A stretch of 5,035 bases of DNA from an uncultured Alphaproteobacteria bacterium (GCA_903933475.1 CAIZKE010000352.1:1-5035), one strand, 5' to 3'; counted from the stretch's first letter, positions 1 to 5,035 are shown. Numbers and translations: made by a program. The notes: generated from the letters alone by a model not told the origin.

Positions 1-183
1 GCCGGAGAGCGATTCGTTACCAGCGCCACCAGCCACGGTGTCGGCACCTGCACCGCCCAGGACGGTGGAGTTACCGGCATTTGACGTCAGATTGTCCGTT
101 CCGTCACCGCCGACGATCATCGAGGCGCCCGTTCCGGCGTCTCCTACGACCACGTCGTTGCCCGCGCCCGCATCGATGCTATC
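1..183 (-). repeat. Irregular continuation of the RTX nonapeptide array
   Basis: Residues 427-487 continue the beta-roll repeats (for example SIDAGAGND, MIVGGDGTD, TVLGGAGAD) but the 36-residue register is lost. There is one extra residue at about 427 and an 11-residue element, VVVGDAGTGAS, at 437-447. The array runs off the window, so its total length and the domain that follows are unknown. Confidence 0.8.
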
Positions 184-1461
184 GACGCCGCCCGTGCCCA
201 TGACGAAGCGGTCATTGCCGTCGCCACCAGTCAGGGTGTCAGCGCCCGCGCCGCCGGTCAGGGTGTCATCACCCAGGTCACCGAACACGAGGTTGGCGCC
301 CGCACCGGCCGACAGGTCATCATTGCCCTGGCCGCCGAGGAGGGTGTCGGCACCCGTACCGCCTGTGACGCTATCGTTGCCGGCATTGCCGTGCACGTAA
401 TTGGCACCGTCGCTGCCGACGATGGTGTCACCGTCCTGGCCACCCAGCAGGGTGTCCGCGCTCGTACCGCCCGTGATGCTGTCGGCACCGGAATTGCCGT
501 TGACGCTATCCGAGCCGCCGCCGCCAACGATGATGTCATTGCCGTCGCCGCCACCGATGGTGTCGTTGCCCGTGCCGGCCGTCAGGCTGTCAACACCAGC
601 GTCACCGGTGATGCTGTTGTTACCGCCGGTGTCGGTGACGGTGTCGTTGTCCGCGCCGCCGACGATCATGTCCGCGCCCGTGCCACCCGTGATGGCATCA
701 GCGCCGGATCCGCCGTCGATGGAGTTCGCACCTTCGCCGCCCGCCAGGCTGTCCGCGCCGTCGCCACCGAGCAGGGTGTCCGCACCCGTGGTGCCGGCGA
801 GCGTATCGTTATCGAGGTCGCCGAACACGAGGTTGTTGCCGGCACCTGCGATCAGGCTGTCATTGCCCTGGCCGCCGAGCAGGGTGTCAGAACCCGAACC
901 GCCCGTGACAACGTCGTTGCCGAGGTTGCCGTGGGCATAGTTATCGCCCGCGCCCGTGATGATGGCGTCATTGCCCTGGCCACCCAGCAGGGTGTCATTG
1001 CCGTCGCCGCCGTCCAGCTGGTCGGCGTCCTGGTTACCCTGGAGGTAGTCGGCACCCGCAGCGCCGTTGAGGATGTCCGCGCCCGAGCCACCATACAGGG
1101 CATCGTTGCCGCCGGAGCCGGTGATGTTGTCGACGCCGGTCGAGCCCACAAAGAGCATGGTGGCATCGGGGAAGATGATCGAGCCCGTCACGGCACCGAA
1201 GCCGGCAATACCCGTACCGCTCGCCAGCGACCCAAAGACCCTGGACACGCCATTGAAGGTCAGGGTCTGGGTGGCCGGGGTCGCCGGAACGATTGGCGAA
1301 GGGGGGAAGCCGCCTCCACCAGACTGCGGCACGGCAGGCGTGATCACCACCTGAACCGCCGTCGCCGTCGCGCCAGGGGTCGTGAACGTCAGCGTGTCCG
1401 TGAGTACGTCAAACGCCGCAGCCTGGGCTTCGGTGATCGTTTCGAACGTGTAGGCGGTCAT
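1..1461 (-). CDS. RTX-type calcium-binding beta-roll protein, likely type I secretion substrate (3' end outside window)
   Basis: The reading frame is open for 487 codons, from the ATG at 1461 to the left edge, with no stop, so the C-terminus is missing. Residues 1-102 are a non-repetitive beta-rich domain (starts MTAYTFETITEAQAAAF) with a Gly/Pro-rich linker near residues 47-60. Residues 103-487 are GGxGxDxUx-type nonapeptides, the hallmark of RTX beta-rolls, which fold on binding calcium outside the cell. The visible part has no Lys, Cys or Trp and only two Arg (74 and 418), which fits an acidic protein exported unfolded. There is no Sec signal peptide; type I signals lie at the C-terminus, not seen here. 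A good ribosome binding site supports the start. The exporter genes lie immediately upstream on the same strand, making this the probable cargo. It could be an S-layer-like, adhesive or enzyme-bearing protein, but no catalytic domain is visible and its N-terminus does not resemble RsaA as I recall it. Its GC content is visibly lower than that of the exporter genes, partly because it is rich in Asp, Asn and Thr. Confidence 0.93.
   Translation of the reverse strand, partial: MTAYTFETITEAQAAAFDVLTDTLTFTTPGATATAVQVVITPAVPQSGGGGFPPSPIVPATPATQTLTFNGVSRVFGSLASGTGIAGFGAVTGSIIFPDATMLFVGSTGVDNITGSGGNDALYGGSGADILNGAAGADYLQGNQDADQLDGGDGNDTLLGGQGNDAIITGAGDNYAHGNLGNDVVTGGSGSDTLLGGQGNDSLIAGAGNNLVFGDLDNDTLAGTTGADTLLGGDGADSLAGGEGANSIDGGSGADAITGGTGADMIVGGADNDTVTDTGGNNSITGDAGVDSLTAGTGNDTIGGGDGNDIIVGGGGSDSVNGNSGADSITGGTSADTLLGGQDGDTIVGSDGANYVHGNAGNDSVTGGTGADTLLGGQGNDDLSAGAGANLVFGDLGDDTLTGGAGADTLTGGDGNDRFVMGTGGVDSIDAGAGNDVVVGDAGTGASMIVGGDGTDNLTSNAGNSTVLGGAGADTVAGGAGNESLSG
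184..507 (-). repeat. Higher-order repeat copy B (units 7-9), paired with 724-1047
   Basis: This is the partner of the copy at 724-1047 and encodes residues 319-426. Unit 8 (residues 355-390) is the best conserved, with 28 of 36 residues equal to unit 3. Conservation falls away at the end of unit 9, where the sequence RFVMGTGGV replaces the usual fourth nonapeptide. This suggests the duplicated block ended near there or has diverged. Confidence 0.72.
724..1047 (-). repeat. Higher-order repeat copy A (units 2-4), paired with 184-507
   Basis: Units 2, 3 and 4 of the array (residues 139-246) match units 7, 8 and 9 (residues 319-426) at an offset of exactly 180 residues or 540 bases. By hand count the identities are 17/36, 28/36 and 22/36. 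Shared distinctive features are TLLGGQ at 157 and 337, Y-x-HGN at 175 and 355, and NLVFGDL at 210 and 390. The match is also visible in DNA, for example the 14 bases ccgaacacgaggtt in both copies. Confidence 0.72.
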
Positions 1462-1465
1462 TCTT

Positions 1466-1471
1466 CTCTCC
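1466..1471 (-). promoter_or_regulatory. Ribosome binding site of the RTX gene
   Basis: Read on the minus strand, GGAGAG lies just upstream of the ATG at 1461 (CTGGAGAGAAGAATG), with 6 bases between the GGAG core and the start codon. This fixes the start and makes the N-terminus MTAYTFE the likely true one. Confidence 0.8.
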
Positions 1472-1483
1472 AGTTGTTATATG

Positions 1484-1550
1484 CGGACCGTCGAAATGCC
1501 CGGCGCTCCGACCCTATGGAAGCTTCCATCGGACGGGTTCCGGCGGTCCG
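1484..1550 (-). promoter_or_regulatory. Nested inverted repeats in the leader of the RTX gene
   Basis: A perfect 14-bp palindrome, atggaagcttccat, sits at 1516-1529. It is flanked by shorter arms that can pair in nested order: tccg 1507-1510 with cgga 1530-1533, ccgg 1500-1503 with 1540-1543, and cggaccg 1484-1490 with cggtccg 1544-1550. If transcribed, this could fold into a long interrupted hairpin ending 22 bases before the start codon, just upstream of the ribosome binding site. Possible roles are mRNA stability or translation control; the palindrome alone could be a protein-binding site. The function is inferred only. Confidence 0.45.
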
Positions 1551-1562
1551 TACCCCGCAACC

Positions 1563-1579
1563 GTGACGGTCACATGACC
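1563..1579. promoter_or_regulatory. Overlapping palindromes, candidate operator upstream of the RTX gene
   Basis: Two overlapping inverted repeats share bases: gtgac-g-gtcac at 1563-1573 and ggtca-ca-tgacc at 1568-1579. They lie about 100-120 bp upstream of the RTX start. The symmetric gtgac/gtcac half-sites look like a dimeric regulator site, but I cannot name the regulator. Confidence 0.35.
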
Positions 1580-1588
1580 TATCACGAC

Positions 1589-1601
1589 GAAGGTTAAACG
1601 A
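1589..1601 (-). promoter_or_regulatory. Shared upstream box, RTX-gene copy (TCGTTTAACCTTC)
   Basis: On the minus strand this 13-mer resembles TCGTAAACCTTC at 4927-4916, upstream of the exporter operon: one gap and one mismatch, in the same orientation. It contains TTAACC, which recalls the CtrA-type motif TTAACCAT of Caulobacter relatives. It may be a common regulatory or promoter element of the cargo and its exporter; chance similarity is not excluded. Confidence 0.25.
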
Positions 1602-1611
1602 GCCCGACCAA

Positions 1612-1640
1612 GCCTTAGCCCGGCGGATTCAATTCCGCAA
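1612..1640 (-). promoter_or_regulatory. Weak candidate sigma-70-type promoter for the RTX gene
   Basis: On the minus strand TTGCGG (1640-1635) is followed after 15 bases by GCTAAGGC (1619-1612). This partly resembles the Caulobacter housekeeping promoter (TTGACGS, 10-14 bases, GCTANAWC). Only about 4 of 7 and 5 of 7 fixed positions agree, so this is a candidate only. It would give a leader of roughly 140 bases that contains the palindromes and nested hairpin described separately. Confidence 0.28.
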
Positions 1641-1700
1641 CAGCAAAAACCCTACCGAATCTGCGGCTCTTGAGCAGTGTGATGCAAACGGGACACGGTG

Positions 1701-1720
1701 CCTAAATCCGGGGCGCCGGA
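1701..1720 (-). terminator. Weak terminator-like hairpin after the exporter operon
   Basis: On the minus strand TCCGG-CGCC-CCGGA is followed by TTTAGG, starting 7 bases after the adaptor stop codon. The stem is GC-rich but only 5 bp long and the T run is only three bases. It may stop or attenuate transcription between the exporter genes and the RTX gene, or allow read-through. Confidence 0.35.
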
Positions 1721-1726
1721 GGAGCG

Positions 1727-3139
1727 TCACTTGTCCCGGAGGGCCGCGTTCACCGTGTCCTTCAGGGGCGAGACAATATAGTCCATCACCGTGCGCCGGC
1801 CGGTGGTGATCATCACCTGGGCGGGCATTCCGGGGGTCACGGTCTCGCCCGGGGGCAGTTTCGCCAGCTCCTTGGGGTCGATCTTGAGGTCCACCCGGTA
1901 GAAGGACAGGCCCGACTTGTCGTCGGTCATCTCGTCGGCGGCGACGTTCGTCACCACGGCGTCAAAGGGCGAAACCCGGCGGGTGGAGAAGGCGGTCAGG
2001 CTGACCCGGGCCCGCATGCCGGCGTGGATCCCCTCAATGTCGCCAGTATTGATTCGCGCCGTCACCGCCAGGGGAACGTCGGAGGGCACTACCGCCATCA
2101 GCAGTTCGCCCGCAGCCACCACCCCGCCCACGGTGGACTGGGTGAGATTCAGCACATAGCCGTCGACCGGGGCGCGCACCGTGGCGCCGGCCAGGGTCTG
2201 CTGGGCCGCGGCCAGCTTGGGCCTGGCATCGGCGAGGGCGGCCTGCATCTGGCGCAGGCCCTCGGCGGACTGACTGATTCGCTGGTCGCTGAGGCCGCCC
2301 AGCTGCAGGCGGGCCTCGCCCTTCTGCTGGGCCAGGCGCTGCTGTTCGGCGCTCAGGGCACCCCGGCGGCCGGCGAGGTCGGACAGGGCCCGCTCGTAGC
2401 GCAGGATCAGGGTCCTGGGCGCATAGCCCTTGTCATAGAGGATCTTGTAGCCGTCCAGCTCCTGCTGGGTCAGGGCGGCATTCTGGTCCAGGGCAACGAT
2501 CTGGGCGCGGACCCCGGAGATCTGCGACTCGATCTGCTGCTCGCGCTGGCGCAGGACGTCGGCCTGGCTGTCGTAGAACTGGAGCCGGCTGGAGAAGAGG
2601 AACTCCTGGTCCCGGATCAGGGCCCCCACCCGGGGGTCGGAGACCCGGGCCGTCAGCTCGGCGGGAAAGGCCAGCTGGCGGGCGCCGTTGGCCTCGGCCT
2701 CGAACCGGGCCACCTGGGCGGCATAGGTGTCGACCTGATTCTGCATGACGTCCACCGCCGCCCGGGGCTGGACGTCGTCCATGGTCAGGAGGACCTGGTC
2801 CTTGGCCACCTTCTGGCCCTCGCGGACCCGGATGGCGCTGACCACCCCGCCCTCGCGGTGGCGCAGGATCTTGCGGTTCTCCTCGACGCGCACCACGCCG
2901 GAGGCGACCACGGCGCTGTCCAGGGGCGCCAGCACCGCCCAGAGCAGACCGCCCAGGACGAAGACGCCGATCAGGATCGCGCCGGTCATCATCGGCCGGC
3001 GCAGGCGGCGCTCGAGGTCGGGGTCGAGGGGCTGGTCCGACACCTTCAGGGCCGGCTCGATCCACTTGCGCATGGACTCGATCGGCCCCTGGCCCTTGCG
3101 GGGCTTGCCAAAGGACGACCGGCGGGGGTCGAGGTTCAT
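1727..3139 (-). CDS. HlyD-family type I secretion periplasmic adaptor (membrane fusion protein)
   Basis: This 470-residue protein has the length and layout of PrtE/RsaE/HlyD adaptors, which bridge the inner-membrane ABC exporter to a TolC-like outer-membrane channel. A basic cytoplasmic tail (residues 1-49) precedes one membrane anchor at about 52-72 (TGAILIGVFVLGGLLWAVLAP). Next comes the first lipoyl-like half motif (about 96-121, EGGVVSAIRVREGQKV), a long Gln/Ala/Arg-rich coiled-coil region (about 125-315) and the second half motif (about 318-352, VRAPVDGYV). A beta-barrel domain follows. The C-terminal segment 434-456 (VTPGMPAQVMITTGRRTVMDYIV) fits the HlyD-family signature. The ATG overlaps the stop of the ATPase gene in ATGA and has a strong ribosome binding site, so the two are translationally coupled. 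No damage is visible. The family call is firm; the cargo is inferred from the adjacent RTX gene. Confidence 0.95.
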   Translation of the reverse strand: MNLDPRRSSFGKPRKGQGPIESMRKWIEPALKVSDQPLDPDLERRLRRPMMTGAILIGVFVLGGLLWAVLAPLDSAVVASGVVRVEENRKILRHREGGVVSAIRVREGQKVAKDQVLLTMDDVQPRAAVDVMQNQVDTYAAQVARFEAEANGARQLAFPAELTARVSDPRVGALIRDQEFLFSSRLQFYDSQADVLRQREQQIESQISGVRAQIVALDQNAALTQQELDGYKILYDKGYAPRTLILRYERALSDLAGRRGALSAEQQRLAQQKGEARLQLGGLSDQRISQSAEGLRQMQAALADARPKLAAAQQTLAGATVRAPVDGYVLNLTQSTVGGVVAAGELLMAVVPSDVPLAVTARINTGDIEGIHAGMRARVSLTAFSTRRVSPFDAVVTNVAADEMTDDKSGLSFYRVDLKIDPKELAKLPPGETVTPGMPAQVMITTGRRTVMDYIVSPLKDTVNAALRDK

Positions 3140-4908
3140 CGGGCGCCTCCGCCTTCCACGGCCCTCAGGGCGGGGGCGGAGAACTTGGCCATGACGGCGT
3201 CGCGGGGCCCGAAGGCCTCCATCCGGCCGTCGCGCAGCACCAGGATCTTGTCGGCAGAGCGGAAGATCGAGGGCTTGTGGGCCACCAGGACGATGGTGGC
3301 GCCCCGGGCCTTGGCGGCGTCGAGGGCGGACAGCAGGGCCTCTTCGCCTTCGGCGTCGAGGGCGGCGTTGGGCTCGTCCAGCACCAGCAGGGACGGGGCG
3401 TCCACCAGGGCGCGGGCCAGGCCGACGCGCTGGCGCTGGCCGGCGGAAAGGATGCGGCCGGTCTCGCCCAGGTCGGTCTCGTAGCCCTGGGGCAGGCGCA
3501 GGATCATGGCGTGGACGCCGGCGGCCTGGGCAGCGGCCACCACCGCCTCGTCGCTGATGTCATCGCGGAAGCGGGCGATGTTGTCGCGGACCGTGCCGGG
3601 GAAGAGCTCGGTGTCCTGGGGCAGGTAGCCGACATTGCGGCCGAAGTCCGAGCGCTCCCAGGCGTGGACGTCGGCGCCGTCCAGGCGGATCGAGCCGTGG
3701 GTCGGGGGCCAGATGCCCACCATCAGGCGGGCCAGGGTCGACTTGCCAGCGCCCGAGGGGCCGATCACGCCCAGCATCTCGCCGGGCTCGACCCGGCAGG
3801 CCAGGCTCTGGAGGACGAACCGGCCAGCACCGGGCGGGGCGAAATTGACCCCCTCGACGGTCAGCAGGCCCTTGGCCTTGGGCAGGGCCGTGGAGGGGCG
3901 GGGCTCCTGGTAGCCCTCGAAGACGGTCGTGAGGCGCTCGAAGGCCCGGGCGCCGTTCATCAGGCTGTCCCAGCTGCCCACCAGCCGGTCGATGGGCTGC
4001 AGGGCGCGGGCGCCGAGGATCATGTTGGCGAAGAGGAGGCCCGCGTGGATCCGGCCGGTCACCACCAGCCAGGCGCCCACGGCGATGATCAGCACCTGGA
4101 TCCCCTGGCGCAGGGCCCGGGAGATGTTGGTCATGAAGCTGGCGTCGTCGCTGGCCAGGGAGCTGCGGTCCATGGTGGTCTGGCGGAACACGCGCCAGCG
4201 CTTGGCCAGGGGCTCGGTCAGGCCCATGGCCCGGACCACCTCATTGTTCTTCAGGGCCTGGTCGGTGAAGCCATAACTGCGCAGGGCGGCGTCATTGGCC
4301 TCCTGCATGAGCGGGCGGGTGCGGATGTCCTGCAGGAGGGCGACGGCCAGCAGGACCAGGGCGCCCACCAGGGTGATGACGCCGATCACCGGGTCGACCA
4401 CGAACAGGACCAGCATGAACAGCGGCATCCAGGGCAGGTCGAACAGGACGCCGAAGGCCGGGCCGGTCAGCATCTGCCGGAAGGCGTCGAGGTCGCGCAG
4501 GGCCTGGCTGCGGGCCTGGGGCATGCCGCGGGCGGCGCCCTCGAACAGGGCCCCGAAGACATGGGCCGAGACGCGCTGGTCCAGAAGGATGCCGAAGCTG
4601 ATGAGCACCTTGGCCCGGTAGTGGTCGATGATCGACGACATGGCGAATGTGGCCAGCACGCCGAAGGTCAGGACCAGCAGGGTCGGCACGCTCCCGCTCG
4701 GCAGGACGCCGCCATAGATGTGCGTCGTGTAGAGCGGCATGGCGAAGTAGAGCAGGTTCGAGACCAGGCTGAAGACGCCCGCATAGATCAGCGGCCGACG
4801 ACCCTCCTTGACCGCGCGGGTCAGGGGGTTGTCGGGCATGTCGGCGAAGGGGTTGAAGATCTTCATCCGGGATCTGGGCTCATTCCTGGCGCTCGGCGGG
4901 CGGACCAT
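3136..4908 (-). CDS. Type I secretion system permease/ATPase (PrtD/RsaD-type ABC transporter)
   Basis: This 590-residue fused membrane and ATPase half-transporter would work as a dimer in the inner membrane to energise export of an unfolded protein. Residues about 37-330 are the membrane domain, with hydrophobic segments near 41-60, 73-92, 153-171, 174-193 and 268-300. It contains the DLPWMPLF motif (157-164) typical of this exporter family. The nucleotide-binding domain shows Walker A GPSGAGKST (383-391), Q-loop YLPQD (428-432), signature LSAGQ (487-491, Ala in place of the common Gly), Walker B LLVLDEP (507-513) with catalytic Glu512, D-loop ALD (516-518) and H-loop His544. All catalytic residues are present. 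No C39 peptidase or C39-like domain precedes the membrane part, which places it with the PrtD group rather than HlyB or bacteriocin exporters. The start is uncertain: ATG 4908 has a poor ribosome binding site, and Met15 (ATG 4866, MKIFNPFADMP) is an alternative. It overlaps the adaptor gene by 4 bases. Confidence 0.95.
   Translation of the reverse strand: MVRPPSARNEPRSRMKIFNPFADMPDNPLTRAVKEGRRPLIYAGVFSLVSNLLYFAMPLYTTHIYGGVLPSGSVPTLLVLTFGVLATFAMSSIIDHYRAKVLISFGILLDQRVSAHVFGALFEGAARGMPQARSQALRDLDAFRQMLTGPAFGVLFDLPWMPLFMLVLFVVDPVIGVITLVGALVLLAVALLQDIRTRPLMQEANDAALRSYGFTDQALKNNEVVRAMGLTEPLAKRWRVFRQTTMDRSSLASDDASFMTNISRALRQGIQVLIIAVGAWLVVTGRIHAGLLFANMILGARALQPIDRLVGSWDSLMNGARAFERLTTVFEGYQEPRPSTALPKAKGLLTVEGVNFAPPGAGRFVLQSLACRVEPGEMLGVIGPSGAGKSTLARLMVGIWPPTHGSIRLDGADVHAWERSDFGRNVGYLPQDTELFPGTVRDNIARFRDDISDEAVVAAAQAAGVHAMILRLPQGYETDLGETGRILSAGQRQRVGLARALVDAPSLLVLDEPNAALDAEGEEALLSALDAAKARGATIVLVAHKPSIFRSADKILVLRDGRMEAFGPRDAVMAKFSAPALRAVEGGGAR
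3146..3150 (-). promoter_or_regulatory. Ribosome binding site of the adaptor gene, inside the ATPase gene
   Basis: On the minus strand GGAGG (3150-3146) lies 6 bases before the adaptor ATG at 3139, within the last codons of the ATPase gene (GGAGGCGCCCGATGA). Together with the ATGA stop/start overlap it decides the adaptor start and indicates coupled translation. Confidence 0.85.
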
Positions 4909-4915
4909 CGCCCCA

Positions 4916-4927
4916 GAAGGTTTACGA
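4916..4927 (-). promoter_or_regulatory. Shared upstream box, exporter-operon copy (TCGTAAACCTTC)
   Basis: This is the partner of the box at 1589-1601. CGTAAACC within it also partly resembles an alphaproteobacterial -10 element (GCTANAWC), but I see no matching -35. If it is a -10 element, transcription would begin close to the ATG at 4908, which would favour the internal start at 4866. Confidence 0.22.
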
Positions 4928-5021
4928 AAAGCAAGGGAATTAGGCGAGGGGGCTTTTGCGGGACCCTACCCGCCGGGAGGGGACGCGACGAATGCACCGG
5001 CGTCGGGGGGCCGGCGCCCCG
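4928..5021. other. Non-coding sequence upstream of the exporter operon
   Basis: No coding region is convincing here. It is GC-rich, with a more A/T-rich patch at about 4921-4943. A small inverted repeat, cgacg 4986-4990 with cgtcg 5001-5005, and a further G-rich/C-rich pairing (about 5005-5010 with the C-rich end) could form hairpins. I cannot assign a function. Confidence 0.4.
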
Positions 5022-5035
5022 CCCCCCCCCCCCCC
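5022..5035. other. Run of 14 C at the right edge, possible assembly artefact
   Basis: The last 14 bases are all C, preceded by gcccc-type sequence. A homopolymer this long exactly at an end is typical of low-quality read tails (poly-G on the other strand) and may not be genomic. Confidence 0.5.

Larger units (their letters stand above)
184..1155 (-). repeat. Nine in-register 36-residue (108-bp) units of four RTX nonapeptides
   Basis: Residues 103-426 of the RTX protein divide without any insertion or deletion into 36 nonapeptides, which group in fours. Units start at residues 103, 139, 175, 211, 247, 283, 319, 355 and 391. The first nonapeptide of a unit usually carries G-N or G-D in place of the Gly-Gly pair (for example YLQGN, YAHGN, LVFGD, SITGD, SVNGN). 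The second and third are the most canonical (for example TLLGGQGND). The fourth is degenerate and mostly ends in Asn (for example AIITGAGDN, SLIAGAGNN). In a parallel beta-roll 18 residues make one turn, so each unit would be two turns. The register shifts by one residue at 427, after which repeats continue less regularly. Confidence 0.88.

Noticed and set aside
487..491. LSAGQ instead of LSGGQ in the ATPase signature as a sign of inactivation
   Set aside because: The change is conservative, and all other ATPase motifs, including Walker B Glu512 and His544, are intact. Coordinates given are residues of the ATPase, not bases.
38..940. Plus-strand Pro/Ser/Ala-rich frames (38-400 and 401-940)
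   Set aside because: They are antisense translations of the Gly/Asp-rich RTX repeats; the apparent Pro-rich repeats merely mirror the 27-base nonapeptide period.
1..1155. CRISPR array or tandem DNA repeat element
   Set aside because: The periodicity is 27/108 bp in coding register with variable codons. There are no identical direct repeats with unique spacers; it is protein repeat structure.
391..1566. Long plus-strand open frame (391 codons) rich in VRARTARDAV-like repeats
   Set aside because: It is the exact antisense of the RTX nonapeptide codons. The periodic GC-rich repeats remove stops from the opposite strand, and the product has no sensible domain. It also crosses the promoter region of the RTX gene.
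1623..1638. Hairpin gcgga-ttcaat-tccgc in the gap as a terminator
   Set aside because: The stem is only 5 bp and no T run follows on either strand. It overlaps the candidate promoter, so it could at most be a weak operator.
2024..3484. Plus-strand open frame of 486 codons
   Set aside because: It is antisense to the adaptor and the end of the ATPase, both with clear family motifs. Long antisense frames are expected in high-GC genes, and the composition (Gly/Leu/Ala/Asp/His rich) fits no family I know.

Overview
The window holds a compact type I (ABC-exporter) protein secretion locus, entirely on the minus strand. In transcription order it contains a PrtD/RsaD-family permease/ATPase (4908 to 3136), an HlyD-family periplasmic adaptor (3139 to 1727), and the first 487 residues of an RTX-type beta-roll protein (1461 to 1), which runs off the left edge and is the obvious candidate cargo. 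The high GC content, the high-GC third codon positions of the exporter genes and the S-layer/RTX exporter-like architecture suggest an alphaproteobacterium, most likely of the Caulobacteraceae (Caulobacter, Phenylobacterium or Brevundimonas type). This placement is inference from style and general family resemblance, not from a search.

Region by region on the + coordinate axis: 1-1461 is the RTX gene. 1462-1726 is the only substantial intergenic space; it holds the leader of the RTX gene, a weak promoter candidate, several inverted repeats and a weak terminator-like hairpin behind the exporter operon. 1727-3139 is the adaptor. 3136-4908 is the ATPase, which overlaps the adaptor by 4 bases (ATGA). 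4909-5035 is non-coding upstream sequence ending in a 14-base C run that looks like a contig-end artefact.

The ATPase and adaptor would form the inner-membrane and periplasmic parts of a tripartite exporter. The TolC-like outer-membrane partner is not in the window. The cargo has no recognisable N-terminal Sec signal, no Lys, Cys or Trp and very little Arg, and is built of calcium-binding nonapeptides, as expected for a type I substrate whose secretion signal lies at the unseen C-terminus.

The most interesting signal is inside the cargo. Residues 103-426 are 36 nonapeptides in unbroken register that group into nine 36-residue units (108 bp). In the first three nonapeptides of every unit the last residue is Asp (27 of 27). 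In the fourth it is Asn in six units, Asp in two and Val in one. A further copy relationship at exactly five units (180 residues, 540 bp) lies on top of this. The exporter itself looks conventional.
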